A stretch of DNA of 64,000 bases from Leptobrachium leishanense (GCA_009667805.1 CM019070.1:54979735-55043734); one strand, 5' to 3'; counted from the first letter of the stretch, positions 46,743 through 58,534 are shown. A program made the numbers and translations. Notes: generated by a model from the letters alone, not told the origin.

Positions 46743-47455
46743 TAAATCAAGACAGGTCACCTGGGATTCCTCTCTGATTTCTGATCTGCAGTGTATGGAT
46801 TATACATGCTGTGGAGTGGCATTTTTTCATGCACTGCCCATCAGCAAGAATAAATTATATGTGTCCAGGAAATCATGACCGATCTGGCAACCTGGAAAGA
46901 GTACTTTCATCATGTGCCAACCATTTTGTGTTGCCTGATAATTCAGTGCTGCTAATCAATCTCTGTTAAGGGGAGTTTCATAATGAGGGCTGAGAACCCC
47001 AACACCGAGTGATACGTTTTTCTGCAGATTTTAGCAAACGTGGGACTCACAAAGAACATTAAAAATCACCAAGATCCCCCTCGATATTAGGAATTGATTA
47101 GCAATTCTGAATTTTAAGGGGGAACCTGCAAATATGACCAATCCAGTGGCTCTAGGTGACCCTACAGAAATGCTCATGGCATCTCATGCTTTGCAAGTGG
47201 AGAGTCACTGGGAGACCTCTCGGCTCTATTCCATATCTATGAAACCATTTTAATTGCATTTAGCCCATTCCGTCTGCTGTCAGCACATTGACAGGCACTG
47301 TTTTGCAAAGAGATTTTAGAAACAGAAAAAAAAGAGGGAATCAGTTACTTTAAAAATTGTAAATGATGTATAAAATAACTGTCAGTAAAGGGGTTAACTG
47401 TGTTATGAGACTAGTACCAGATTATTTGGTCATTGTAGTATCCAGGTGGCTGTCA
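46743..47455. other. No gene recognised
   Basis: Includes one diverged TGTGTCCAGGAAATCATG module at 46861. Otherwise AT-rich with no credible frame. Confidence 0.4.
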
Positions 47456-47911
47456 ATTAGATTGTACAACAAATGCTTATGCCGGCAATTGAATACGGAG
47501 ATGTAGTGTATGCAGCAGCCCCACAAACGCACCTTCTTAAACTTACATATTGTAGCACAAAGCTGTGAATGAGTTATACAATGTAACTACATGACCCATC
47601 ATTGTGACATGTTAAAAGAGCTAAACTAGACTACGCTGGAATCTAGGCGCACCCTTCACCTTTCCTAACTGGTGTTTAAGAGCTTTTCTAGGAAGCTACC
47701 ACCCTACCTGAATAGACTGCTTCCCCCAGCAGTTCCCTCATCCTATAACCTCCGATCCAGGACCAGCACCTTACTTACAATACCACAATATAAAAAGAAA
47801 GTGTCTCGATCCTCATTTTCATACAGAGCACCACAATTATGGAATAACCTCCCAGGCGCCATCAAATCTTCCCACAGTCACTTAAGAGATCGTTTTTTCT
47901 TGTTATACTAG
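47456..47911 (+). pseudogene. LINE reverse transcriptase C-terminal fragment
   Basis: A decayed first part reads MPAIEYGDVVYAAAPQTHL-like text near 47475-47540. A 79-residue frame follows (47672-47911) with LPPYLNRLLPPAVPSSYNLR and SYRAPQLWNNLPGAIKSS. These are the end of a polyprotein from an L2/CR1/Jockey-related LINE of the type common in fish and amphibians. Catalytic motifs are absent. Clade uncertain. Confidence 0.7.
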
Positions 47912-48245
47912 TCAATAACATGAATATAAAAGTCGATATTTCTGCCATTATTGTATCTGGTTGCCATGTAATCCCAAGATGCTCTAACCCCCTTGGTAAC
48001 CCTTTAAGGTAGTTTGTCACTAATGACTTTGGGGTGTCCTGTGTACCTGTTTGTATTTTCATTAGGTGCTTTGAAAATTGCTTGAATCATTATGTATTTT
48101 AAAAGTGAAGACAGATGGACACCTTCAGGTGCCATTTGATTGGGAATTACCTTATTATATTTAGCCCCAACATGCAGACCAGATAAACATATTGTGTGAA
48201 GGATAGGGCACATACCACCAGGTTCTCCTGAGCTGTCGTAAACTT
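47912..48245. other. No feature recognised
   Basis: AT-rich sequence lacking coding or repeat structure that I can name. Confidence 0.4.
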
Positions 48246-48912
48246 ACCAGAGCCAGTCCGTGGAGCAGCGGTGCCAGGTGGCCCTTTGTCAGGGGCGGCA
48301 TTTTGCCGCCCTGTCAAGGGCTGCGTCTGTACAAGGCACAGCCCTCCAGCAGGCTGTGGACCCAGGCTGCGCCCACCCCTCATGGAGGGCCGGCGCCCAC
48401 CCTCCTCACTCGAGCGGAGCTGCGCCTGCTCCCTTCACTTGAGCGGGGCAGAGCCCACCCCTTCACTTGAGCGGGGCGAAGCCCACCCCCTTCAGCAGGT
48501 CTTCAGCCAGCCATGATGCATCTCGTGAGCCCGGCTCCGACTTCCGCTGCACTTGTAGTGAGGCCTACAGTTCCGGCTGCCAACGGGGGGCTAAAGATGG
48601 TGGCCGGCGGAACATCTGGTCAGCCCCTTCTGATGGCGTTACAGGGTGTGCCTTGTGAGAGCCTCTGCCAAGCCACATGCCCTGTCCCGGCAGATCTCGT
48701 GGCTGCACTCACCCAAGCCTGAGACAGGGCCAGGGAACAGAGAAGCAGATCAGGAGAGAACGCTGTACAGAGCAGCAGCACCACCATCAGACAGACAGAC
48801 AAACCTGGTGAGTTTGTTCACCCCTGACCTGTTAGGCTTGATTTTTATTTTAAATTAAACGAAAATTGAATCTGAATTATCCAGGCTCAGCCAAACAAAA
48901 TAAACAGATGGT

Positions 48913-49032
48913 TTTGTGTGGGTATGTGTGTGTGACTGGATGTGGATGTGTGGGTGTGACTCTGTGTGTGACTCTGTTTATGTGTGTGTGTGTGTCTGTA
49001 TGTGGATGTGTGTGTATGTGTGTGACAGTGGG
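48913..49032 (+). repeat. TG-rich microsatellite
   Basis: Irregular (TG)n with TGTGTGTGACTG and TATGTGGATGTG interruptions. Confidence 0.8.
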
Positions 49033-49034
49033 CT

Positions 49035-49345
49035 GGGATATGTGGAGCTCTGTGATACGCTCATACACATGGCACGTTACTATGAGTTTTATTGCTGTGG
49101 ATCTCTGTGATACGCTCATACACACTGCGCATTACTGTGAGTTTTATTGCTGTAGTGCTATGTGATACGCTCATACACACCGCACATTACTGTGTTTTAT
49201 TGCTGTGGATTCTGTGATACGCTCATACACACTGCACATTACTGTGAGTTTTATTGCTATAGTGCTATGTGATATGCTCATACACACTGCACATTACTGT
49301 GAGTTTTATTGCTGTGGAGCTCAGATACGCTCATACATGTCACGT
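49035..49345 (+). repeat. 55-bp tandem repeat, about six copies
   Basis: GCTCATACAC recurs near 49059, 49114, 49169, 49221, 49276 and 49329, a spacing of 52-55 bases. Each unit also has GAGTTTTATTGCTGTGG and ATTACTGTGAG. The same unit is present in inverted arrangement at 12983-13480 and in fragments at 28190-28280 and 49935-49995. Confidence 0.85.
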
Positions 49346-49416
49346 GTTTTTTTTGGGGGGGGGCAGCATTCCATTCTTCACTCCAGGCAGCACATTGGCT
49401 TGAGCCGGTCCTGACC

Positions 49417-50470
49417 AGAGCCATTAAAGTCTATGGTGTTGGGTAAAGTTGGAGTACAGCCTATGTTTTGTCGTGTACAATGAGTCAACTAATACACGCA
49501 GTTGAGGATTAATTAAACAATCAATGCAAATGTCCCTCATAAGGTATTTCTCAGCAAGTCCGCTCCATCCTGGAGCATTGTTGCAGTAATTCTGGTCCTT
49601 TTTGATCACTTCAGTTGGTCTCCATTTGTAATCCCGTGAAGCCTGGCAGAAGATAAGAAATATAGTAAGGCCAGCGTGACCATTTTGCGATCTAGGCATC
49701 TGCCTAGGGTGCCATGTGCCACAAGGCGGCATCTAAGAGTAGGCCGCTGGGGGAAGCTTCATGACCGCCGGCGCCTCAAGGAATGTTCGTCAGGTATCCT
49801 GGCACCACAATGTGTAAATAAGGTCTCTACCCGGAGCACTCTGTGGTTGTGTGGGTAAGTGTAACCATGTGTGTGGATGGCTGGATATGTGTAACCATGT
49901 GTGTAGATGTGTGACACTATGTTTGGCTGTGTGGTATGAGTTTTCTTGCTGTGCAACCCTGTGATAAGCTCTTACACACTGCACATTGAGAGACATGCAC
50001 ATTACATTAAAAATGGGATGGACTAAAGTGATCATGGTGGCCCTTCACAAAATGGGACACTAATGGTCTGGAGTCAACTCAACATTGTGAACCTGGAGGA
50101 GTCCAGTGTATCCAAATCTCCTATCATCGGCCCTGGGTATAATCTGGAGCACGTTGAATCTAAGTTCCCTTTTCTCAACTCGTCAGACACTACGGTTTTC
50201 TAAAAACGATCCCTCACCCAATACACCCCTAAACGTAACACATTGCCATTCACAGACCTCATCTGTCCTTTTCACTGCTCTTTTTCTGTCCCTCTATCAG
50301 TGCATGCTCTTACACACTCATGCTAGGTTAATAGCTAATCTGTGTGTGCACACATGTTCATTTTATTATTTACAAATTGAAAATAAAAGAAACTGCTAAC
50401 CTTTATTTTACTATCTTGCATTTTATTACTTTGTATTTCTGTAACAACTGTAAAAATTTCAATGCTCTTG
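49417..50470. other. Repeat remnants, no gene recognised
   Basis: Contains a possible hAT-type left end near 49671 (CAGCGTGACC...CTGCCTAGGGTGCC), further TG-rich text, and one satellite unit at 49935-49995. No credible coding frame and no assignable boundaries. Confidence 0.35.
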
Positions 50471-50473
50471 AAC

Positions 50474-50545
50474 CCAGGACATACTTGAAAACGAGAGAAA
50501 TCAATGTATTCTTCCTGGTAAAATACTTTGCAAATAAATAAATGT
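50474..50545 (+). repeat. LINE/SINE tail motif
   Basis: AGGACATACTTGAAAACGAG, AATGTATTCTTCCTGGTAAA and AAATAAATAAATG match the motif at 7165-7252 and 16800-16850. Confidence 0.55.
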
Positions 50546-51009
50546 TCTTTGACATTAACGAAAGAAACCCAAACAGTGTTTCAAAAGGGACCTCAAAGAT
50601 CGAAAGCAGGGAACAACCAAGAGGGCGCACCTACGAAATCAGGGTAAGTGACATTTATAGTTTTTTGAATTTTGCCTAAAAAGTTCAGTATGCTATAACA
50701 ACTGTGTATACTAGACGAGCAAAGCTAGAGCTGGGTAAGTATATAGCTATAACAAAAATCCCTAAATTTGGCAAAGAAAGGTTCCTAACCCCCATAATAT
50801 ATGCAACAGTAAGACTCAGGGAAAACAGGAGTGTCCATCTGAATTATGTACATTTAATATCTACCGTTAGATTACTTTTATTTAAATGGTTATGGTGGTT
50901 ACTGTGCCCCTTTTTAGGAATATTTTTCGTAGCACTAACAATATGCAAATAAACCACTAGAGGGCACTAGTAGTTCTTAAACCATGGTATGGTTTTCAAG
51001 AATACATCA
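50546..51009. other. No feature recognised
   Basis: AT-rich sequence with no credible frame. Confidence 0.4.
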
Positions 51010-51313
51010 TTAACCCCTTGCCACCGGGAGGTCCCCAAGGTCGTACCTCAACGGCATGGGGAAGCATAGCGCGTCCCATTGGCGCTAAGGCCGGACTTTG
51101 GTCTGCTTAGATTGCATGTGCGCCGATCGCGTGACTGGCTGCCATCGTACATTGATCTTGCGGCAGCCAATGTTGCAAACATGTTGCGTGGCACAATGAA
51201 CGCGGGCCTATCGAGTCTAAGGGCAGGCTGCAGGGTTTGCTATGCCAGTCCACAACGTTTAGTCGCACCCGACGCGGGGACTGCATAGAACGCTCTGCGC
51301 GTCAAAGGGTTAA
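51010..51313. mobile_element. TTAA-target MITE with CCCCTTGCC / GTCAAAGGG termini
   Basis: TTAA at 51010-51013 and 51310-51313 flank a GC-rich 296-base body that starts CCCCTTGCCACCGGG and ends GCGCGTCAAAGGG. The body is CpG-rich. Termini resemble the TTAACCCCTT starts at 12983 and 58931. Confidence 0.6.
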
Positions 51314-52071
51314 AGTATAGATACTATTGTTGACAACGTAAACTGTATGCAATAGATCTGCTATAGGTGGCGTTACATGGATCATTCACAGCGCAGTTAT
51401 ACAGTGCCTGTCCTCATGACGCACAGGTTCCTTTATACAATTTCATATGATCTGCCCTATAGATTAACCTGGTTCAGTCTTATGCAACCTGTATGTTGCA
51501 TAAGACGTGTCTTATGTAAGTTGTTTTTATGTACTGTCGTTTTTTATGATGCAAATTTTTACTGGTTCCATTTTTATTGGTTGGAGCTAATTAGGCATAC
51601 TACCACTGCCAACACCAATAGCTTAGGTGGTAACTGCCACGTATGCACTTCGTTTGCACTTTTTGTCTATGCGCTATATTTGCATATTTGCACTTTTGAA
51701 CAAAATCAGTCCTTTATTCACAATAGCACTTTACTATTGGTCTTTTTTTGACTGTGCTTATATCCCAAGTGGGAACATTGTCCCCCCCTAGGACTCCTAC
51801 CTCCTTCTACCCTTATACAGTACCTTCTCCACTCCCCCCACCATCTAGCCTGTGTAAACTCTTTATTCCACGTACTCCCGACGTACAGTAGCTACTATCA
51901 CTCCTCAGAACTTTTTTGCGCCACTGAACCAACTTCTCTTTACGTATATCTTTAAGCACATTTCTGTCAAGGTTTTGTGTTTCTCTCTCAGCAGGCTGCA
52001 TATATACTTGTAAATTATTATTTAAATTGAACCTTATTTAGCGCCTCCACTGTACTTCTCATATCTATAGA
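51314..52071. other. No feature recognised
   Basis: AT-rich. The open frame at 51377-51751 is cysteine- and aromatic-rich with no recognisable domain and no supporting context. Confidence 0.4.
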
Positions 52072-52467
52072 TTAACCTACCTGGCGGTCTAATTTTTGTT
52101 AAAAACCATGTCTAAAAGCGGTATCCCCCCCCCCCCAGCGGTATTCCCGAGTGTGGCTCGGGGTTAATTTCCTATGGTGGAAGCTGTAACTCCGAGCAAC
52201 ACTCGGGATGCCGCTGGATACATCAACCTCTCCCTGCGCTCCCTCGATGTCCCCAGCTGCCTCCTCCGGCAACCGCGACCTTATACTTCCTGGTTCCTTC
52301 CTCACGAGAAGGAATCCAGGAAGTAAAACGCCGCAATCGCCAGTGGAGACTGCAGAGATCATCAAGGGAGCGCAGGGAGAGGTGATTTATCCAGCCCGAG
52401 TGTGTCTTGGGGTTACCGTTCTCAGCTGTGATATTTACACACTCGGGATAACCATCAGGGAGGTTAA
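52072..52467. mobile_element. TTAA-target MITE, copy 3 (CCTNCCTGGCGGT termini)
   Basis: The element is 52076-52463 with TTAA at 52072-52075 and 52464-52467. It begins CCTACCTGGCGGT and ends CCATCAGGGAGG. CCCGAGTGTGGCTCGGGGTTA near 52146 and the complementary CCCGAGTGTGTCTTGGGGTT near 52396 form an internal inverted pair. Related to 29747-30373 and 32529-32827. Confidence 0.85.
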
Positions 52468-52750
52468 AGGACCACTCTTTAAAGATAACGTGGTCAGGAT
52501 GTGTACAGTGATCAGGATGTGAGACATGCCACCCCAATTTGGAGAATTCACTGTGTTTTGTGGAGGAGTTTCCTTCACCCAACCCAGTGTCGCCTACAGC
52601 CGGGATTTAGAATTTGTAGTCTGCTTGCAATATTAGACAAATATTATGGTTTTAGAGCAATTTCCTGTATTCTACCGTGCAGAAAATGTATCTGAAACGG
52701 GTGGGTAGAATTGGGCAAAAGCAAACTGGAAGGTGTAGAGTTAGACAGAG
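52468..52750. other. No feature recognised
   Basis: Begins AGGACCACTCTTTAAAG..., perhaps a decayed TTAAAGG-type end. Nothing else recognisable. Confidence 0.35.
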
Positions 52751-52754
52751 GCTG

Positions 52755-52850
52755 TTAACATAGAAACATAGAATCATAGAAAATGTCGGCAGATGAGAAC
52801 CTTTCGGCCCATCTAGTCTGCCCAATTATGAATCAGGATTATGTTAAGGA
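52755..52850 (-). mobile_element. CR1 LINE 3' end
   Basis: On the plus strand ACATAGAAACATAGAATCAT is followed by GAACCTTTCGGCCCATCTAG. This is the reverse complement of the CR1 3' terminus at 9282-9352, with its octamer tail. Only the last 100 or so bases are present. Confidence 0.85.
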
Positions 52851-53665
52851 TCATAAAGAGTTAAAGTCCATTCACTGAGATGTTTCTGTTGCTCATCTCA
52901 AGCACAGGACGTCCAAATAACCACATCACAAAAACTACCACAGACAAGGCCATAACTCACGCACATACATTCTGTGAAACGTCTTGTTACAATTTGACCC
53001 CCTCCCGTGCTCTCGTCCATAAAAGATGTATGCAAGCTCCGAGCAGGTGCGCAGTTTTGAAATCACTACTTGTGTGTGTCATTTCTGCGTCCCAATACCG
53101 GTCAAGGGGCCAGCAGAGGAGGAGCCAAGATATCAGCAGTTCCAGGGCCTAGATACGGTTCACAAAACATTGATATATTGACTCAAGGAGGGTCAAGGTT
53201 CCTATGTAACAATAGGGTCAATTTCCTATTGTATCAGAGGCATAATGGAATATGAGAAGAATGAGGCAGCGGAGACCATGAATGGTGCGATCAGATATGG
53301 CAGAAGTCCAATGGAAGGTGGGAGGAATATGGCCCAGTGGAGCCAAAGTGTTGCGACAGAGGCATATCCGTCTCCTCAGCTCCAGGACCTTTAAGCCCTT
53401 ATTCCAGCACTGTATACACAGTTCCTAATGGACGGTCGTCTCCCCATTTTGATCAGAAACCGTTATATAATCTCAATGGGTACATTCTTACCAATTGTAA
53501 CTGTCAAGGGACAGGTCTTTATTTTTTTGAGTGATGTGTTGTCCCCTACATGTTTAAAAAGGTATGGGAACTAGCACTTCCTGGTTTCAAGCGCTGTATA
53601 CACCAGAGACAGTAGGCAGGAGTGCCCACTAGTTTTCATGTTAGAAAGCTGCTGGAGGAAAGAAC
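52851..53665. other. No gene recognised
   Basis: Small open frames at 52880-53152 and 53070-53255 have no domain. Nothing else is named. Confidence 0.4.
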
Positions 53666-53670
53666 AATCT

Positions 53671-53846
53671 AGGGTTATTCAGAGAAAGATGAAAACCAGG
53701 AGAATTGGCAGGAGAAGAGAACAATCTAGACCAAATGGTCGATTTGGAAACTGAGAAATGGGAGAATTTTTCTGGTTTGGCTATTTTGACCTAGAATTTA
53801 CTTCTCCAGTCATTCTCCTGGTTTTCACCTTTCTCTGAATAACCCT
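53671..53846. mobile_element. Palindromic MITE, copy 2, 176 bp
   Basis: Arms of about 35 bases, AGGGTTATTCAGAGAAAG followed by TGAAAACCAGGAGAAT, are inverted at the right end with one mismatch. The core (CAATCTAGACCAAATGG, AAATGGGAGAATTTTTCTGG, TTTTGACCTAGAA) matches the copy at 6835-7020 in inverted order. No coding capacity. Flanks show no clear TSD. Confidence 0.85.
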
Positions 53847-53849
53847 GAG

Positions 53850-54865
53850 TGTGTTGCATAACTCCTCAAAAAGAACTTCTCTGCATGTGGTCTAGAGGTG
53901 CACACGTTAATTTACCTCTGTATTTGTTATGGATTGTTGTTTTTTATATACACCTTTTAGGTGTACAAACAATGTGATCTGTTAATGCTGTAACTGGATT
54001 TATCATTTCCATTTGAAAGCCCTGTTCATTTTGCATGAGCGACTTGTAAAGGACTGTTTATGCATATTATGAACATTATTTGGTTTTATTTCTCATAATT
54101 TTCAAGGTGTGAGCTAAAAAGTGACAAAATAAAGCGCAAAAAGACATTTGTATGAAGCATGCCGTTTCTTTAGTCCTTTGCAGCTACACCAATAACAAAA
54201 CCTACATTGCTCAACAGCGTAAAATAAATTACCTAGAGATCACGCACCAAGTAATTTTGCTTCTGGAAAATTAACAAGAGGAGAACCATTCATCAAATGA
54301 AGCTTTGAAATTAACATGATCCCCTTTTACATTGTCTCGCCAATGATTCATTTAACATTCCCATTTTATTTATTCATTAACACAGTCTCGGTGTACGAGC
54401 AGTTCCAAGAAAGTCTCGATCGTGGTAATGTATATGCTTAGGTTGGGATATGTTCAATTGCAGCAGTTATTCATTGCCATATTTTAAATGGGAAGCAATC
54501 CAATGCTGCAGTATAGTCTTAGCTGCATTAATACCGCAAAGTATGATATGTAGTTATTTACCATAATGCTTTTTTTATTACAGTGCAGCTTTGCATATAG
54601 TAAATAAATTAAGTTGCCGTTTCTAGGGGTGTACAGTCATATTTAATTATATGGAGTTTAATTTTCAGGTAGATTACAAAGCTAAAAATCAAATAAATGC
54701 TGTCCTGGTAGAGTCTGCTGCATAATGAAAAACTGTGATATTTACCAAGATTTACAATGCACCGCCCATAGTTGTCCATTCGTTATTGGGAAAATGAAGC
54801 TCAGTATGCAGACCACCCAATAATGGCATAAACTGCTTTTGACACCTTAAAATTTAAAACACAGA
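53850..54865. other. No feature recognised
   Basis: Strongly AT-rich unique-looking sequence with no credible frame or repeat. Confidence 0.45.
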
Positions 54866-54869
54866 ACAT

Positions 54870-55400
54870 TATTATCCTTTATATAGCACCTACAAATTCT
54901 GCAGCGCTTTACAAGATCAGTGTACAAGGGGTTGATACATTAGAATACCACACATGGATGATGACCTGGTTCTGGGGGACCCTGCTACCAAGGGAATTTA
55001 CAATCTATGAGACGTGCAAGTATTGTGTGAGGTAGGCGCATCCATATGGTTAGGGGTTTTGCCCAAGGACACTCACTGGTGGCGTCTTCTGAGTGGGACG
55101 GAGTAGTCTTTTCATGATTGTAGAGCAGCGGGCTAGTGGTTAGGTTGTACCCGCTTCTTGTAAAGTCGAGACAACTCCAGAGTTGTATTGGAGGGATGTG
55201 CTGAATGCTGTTTTTACTTGCTTCTCCACGGTGGAAGGGTAGAGACGTTACCAATGGACTCCACAGCTGATAGTATGTACCTTTTAGGTGTCTTGCCAAA
55301 GGACACTTACTGGAGAGGTGCTCTGGCCGGGATTCACATCTGGGTCTGCACAGTTATGGAGCATTGATGTTACCTCTACTCCATCCAAAATGATACTGGA
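54870..55400. repeat. Interspersed repeats (GCAGCGCTTTACAAG and GGTGTCTTGCC types)
   Basis: TTATATAGCACCTACAAATT and CTGCAGCGCTTTACAAGATC at 54880-54920 match the repeat type at 5056 and 11746. GCCCAAGGACACTCACTGG near 55059 and GGTGTCTTGCCAAAGGACAC near 55290, the latter continuing TTACTGGAGAGGTGCTC, match 16605-16645. They probably belong to one or two related retroposon families. Confidence 0.6.
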
Positions 55401-55808
55401 GTGAGAATTAAAAAAAAAAAAAAAAATTCGCCCCAATTCAAATAGAGGGGAGGTTATACAAATGAATTCATGCATATGCTACCATAGCATAGTTATTTTA
55501 TCATGTTTTTATCTAATAGAGAAAATAAAAGGTCTAAAGAAGCACAATTGTTGTGCGCTGAATATATTCGATTGTTAAGAATATTCCATAGGAAGTGACA
55601 AGGTAAAAGGGAGGTGACTATCAATTATTTTCCTTCAATTTGGATTTATGATAAAACCTAACCAAAAACAATCCCATTGGTTTCAGAAAGATAAAATAAT
55701 TTGAACACAGCATTTGAATGTTCATGTTGTATTCCAACAATTAGTGCATAAAATGCAGCAGCCAAATTAACAGGTTTCACGCATGCCATTAGGCTTCCAC
55801 AGTTGACC
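55401..55808. other. No feature recognised
   Basis: A-run at 55410-55427, then AT-rich sequence without coding or repeat structure. Confidence 0.4.
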
Positions 55809-55810
55809 TA

Positions 55811-56078
55811 AGGCTGGCGTCAGACGAGCGTGCTATGGGCGCCCGTACTGACGTGCTCACTAGCGTCTGTCGCAGTATTGGGACGCTGCAACGGGGACGC
55901 TGCAACTGCTAGGACACGGGCTGACACAGCTGCAAAGCGCAATTCTCCATAGGAGGATCACACTTTACAGCACTGAGTGTGCTCAGCCCGGTGGCCATAC
56001 GGGCATCAAGTGGAAAGAACGTCCACTCTCACGGACGTTCCTCCCGCTCTCCAAAGACGATCATCGAGACACTAGCCT
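55811..56078. mobile_element. MITE with AGGCTGGNGTCAGACGAGCG termini, copy 3
   Basis: Begins AGGCTGGCGTCAGACGAGCG and ends GAGACACTAGCCT. The interior carries GGATCACACTTTACAGC and ACGTCCACTCTCACGGACGT, which recur in the neighbour at 57290-57355, so the two elements are related. It abuts the next element at AAGGCT. Confidence 0.7.
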
Positions 56079-56282
56079 AAGGCTACCGGCACAGGAGCGC
56101 ACTGAGTGCTTGCGTGTGTCCCCACTTCCCTGCGACCAGTGGCGTAGCGTGGGGGGGGCCGTAGCCCCGGGCACAGTTTTCTTAGGGGCGCAAAATTTCA
56201 AAAGAAATTTGCGCCCCTAAAACTTGAGGCCCGGACTGACCCGCCGGGCCCCTCGGGCGCCACCCAAGGGCCCGCGGGTTGA

Positions 56283-56540
56283 GGGGAGCCAGATGCCGGG
56301 CAGCGGGAGTGTCTGCCTGGTCCTGAACAGTGAGTCCGTCCGTGTTGAAGGGGAGGCGGCTGCGTGCAGGCGCAGGTCACGTGGTCCGGCTAATCAGGTG
56401 GTACTGAGTCTCTGTACCACCTGACTGGCCGGACCGCGTGACCTGCGCACGCACGGAGCCGCCTCCCCTTCAACACGGACGGACTCACGCTGTTCAGGAC
56501 CAGGCAGGCACTCCCGCTGCCCGGCATCTGGGCCCCCTCA
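56283..56540. repeat. Large GC-rich palindrome
   Basis: Arms including GCCTGGTCCTGAACAG, GAGTCCGTCCGTGTTGAAGG and GGAGGCGGCTGCGTGC on the left are inverted on the right (CCTTCAACACGGACGGACTC, CTGTTCAGGACCAGGC). The centre is GGTGGTACTGAGTC / TGTACCACC. Arms are about 120 bases with scattered mismatches. Confidence 0.85.
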
Positions 56541-56556
56541 ACCCCTGCTGGATCCG

Positions 56557-57108
56557 GAGCTGGGGCAATATCCAGGTGAGAGCTGGGGCAATATCCAGGT
56601 GAGAGCTGGGGCAATATCCAGGTGAGAGCTGGGGCAAATCCATGTGTGAGCTGGGGCATATCCATGTGTGAGCTGGGGCATATCCATGTGTGAGCTGGGG
56701 CATATCCATGTGTGAGCTGGGACAAATCCGTGTGTGAGCTGGGGCAAGTTCGTGTGTGAGCTGGGGCAAATCCGTGTGTGAGCTGGGGCAAATCCATGTG
56801 TGAGCTGGGGCAAATCCATGTGTGAGCTGGGGCAAATCCATGTGTGAGCTGGGACAAATCCATGTGTGAGCTGGGGCATATCCGTGTGTGAGCTGGGGCA
56901 TATCCGTGTGTGAGCTGGGGCAAGTTCGTGTGTGAGCTGGGGCAAATCCGTGTGTGAGCTGGGGCAAATCCGTGTGTGAGCTGGGGCAAATCCATGTGTG
57001 AGCTGGGGCAAATCCATGTGTGAGCTGGGGCAAATCCATGTGTGAGCTGGGGCAAATCCATGTGTGAGCTGGGGCAATATCCATGGGAGAGCTGGGGCAA
57101 TATCGATA
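56557..57108. repeat. 22-bp minisatellite, about 25 copies
   Basis: The main unit is GAGCTGGGGCAAATCCATGT plus GT, with CATATCC, GGCAAGTTCGTG and CAATATCCAGGTGA variants. The first units (56557-56574) and the last contain GAGCTGGGGCAATATCCA. Three long open frames on the minus strand arise from the stop-free unit. Confidence 0.93.
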
Positions 57109-57394
57109 ACGTGTCCACAGGTTGGGGGGGGCGCACAATTCTTGGCTGGCCCCGGGCGCTGACAACCCACGCTACGCCACTGCCTGCGACTGTGCTGTTT
57201 TGACAGGGAGGGCCAACCACCGGACATGAAAAAGCCATCCCCATCAAAAAGCTAGGTCGATGCTGACGGGGCTACAAAGTGCGATCCTCCATAGGAGGAT
57301 CGCACTTTGTAGCGCTGAGCGCACAGACTGGAAGGAACGTCCACTCGCACGGACGTTCCTTCCTCTCTGACAAACGCTCCTGTGCCGGTAGCCT

Positions 57395-58534
57395 AAATTG
57401 GTGAAACGTCTTTTGGCTACTGTGTTTATTAGAGTAAGTTATGACTTGTTTTATTTATAAAATATAATCTATATTAAATGGAGCTATTTTAGTCTAAATT
57501 TGTGACAGAGCTGTGATTTATACTATAGAGATCAGAGACAGGGGGTTTGGTGCTCCTATCCAAGAATTACTACGCATGATTTCAGCATTGCTTTTATACA
57601 AAGACCTCAAGAATCTGTACATGGGACCCTATATATTTTCTCCCACATTTTTATACGTTAAGTACTTTGCTCTTTTTCATTTGAGGATTGACGATCTAAA
57701 GGGCCGAAAGATGGAATTTGCATACCACCAGTGATGTGGAAAAGAAGCGGAAGAACACACAGAATCTGGTCTGGCTGAAAGACGAGACCGCCTATACAGG
57801 TCCTAAGCCCACTATGTTGAGCTAGGAGTTGACAGTATCTGTAGCATGCGAGTGAAAACCAAGGGGATTCGCCGATATCCATATTATCAGAAACATCTGC
57901 ACTATATCTTATATTTCTTTGAGGTGGAATGCAGAGAAGAAATAAGGACTGTAAATTATCATACAACAGCACTTCTTTTTACGTTGGAATATCTATATAC
58001 GAAGTTGTGTTCCATATATACAATGTTTGTATACCTAGGATTGTAACATTCTAGAGTCGTGGCTGCAAAAAGGACGGGCTTTGTAAAATGACTTGGTTAT
58101 TGAATACTCTTGGTATGATTCTAGTTCACCGACCCTACGCTGTATTCAAGTACAACCGCAGGGTCCCTGGAGTGCAGGGGAAACTCACCGCAAACCTGCC
58201 GAACGCTACAAACTCACAAAAACTGTGCCGGAAAAATCCAGAGGAGCCACTGAACACAGCGCAGAGCAGCCATCAGAAAAAGCCGACAGACAGACAAACG
58301 GGATGGGAAAAAAAAATGTGCACTTGAAACTAAGTTTCAAAAGTGTTCTCTGAATGGATGAACCATTGCTTCTCTATGGGGGATTTCACTGCCCTTGTAC
58401 AGGCACCGTACATGCAGGCAATTCGCCAAAATTTGGCAAATTACCTGCTCTCTGAATAGAAGCATGGCCCTGAAATGTCCCTGTATGCTGAATTTCAGTG
58501 TCCGGTTACATTTTGGATCTCTCTGAATAAAATG
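57395..58534. other. No gene recognised
   Basis: Small open frames (57513-57734, 57846-58046, 58088-58353) have no domain. The part 58318-58540 has MITE-like wording (CAATTCGCCAAAATTTGGCA, GTGTTCTCTGAATGG ... ATCTCTCTGAATAAAATG) but no clear ends. Confidence 0.4.

Larger units (their letters stand above)
48248..49416. mobile_element. Probable hAT-type element with GT tract and 55-bp tandem repeat
   Basis: Left end CAGAGCCAGTCCGTGGAGC and right end, complement CAGGACCGGCTCAAGCC, resemble the CAGAGCC/CAGGGCC termini of the element at 18189-20148. GGGGCGGCATTTTGCCGCCC near 48293 and GGGGGGGGCAGCATT near 49358 are also matching subterminal motifs. Flanking 8-bp sequences do not match, so the ends are provisional. 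The interior holds a GC-rich part, a TG-rich tract and a tandem array. Confidence 0.55.
56129..57190. mobile_element. hAT-type element (CAGTGGCGTAGCGTGGG termini) with minisatellite and exact TSD
   Basis: The element is 56137-57182 (1046 bp). It starts CAGTGGCGTAGCGTGGGG and ends CCCACGCTACGCCACTG. The 8-bp duplication CCTGCGAC is at 56129-56136 and 57183-57190. The CAGTGGCGTA start is typical of a widespread hAT group. Inside are a large palindrome (56283-56540) and a minisatellite (56557-57108). No transposase. Confidence 0.93.
56080..57394. mobile_element. Inverted-repeat element (AGGCTACCGGCACAGGAGCG termini) containing a hAT-type insertion
   Basis: Termini AGGCTACCGGCACAGGAGCG and CGCTCCTGTGCCGGTAGCCT are exact inverse copies. 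Removing the insertion at 56137-57182 leaves about 260 bases. It shares internal ACGTCCACTCGCACGGACGT-like text with its left neighbour. TSD not resolved: flanks are TA-A and A-A. Confidence 0.8.

Noticed and set aside
56390..57247. Three long minus-strand frames with SSHMDLPQLTHG periodicity
   Set aside because: Products of the 22-bp minisatellite in a hAT-type element.
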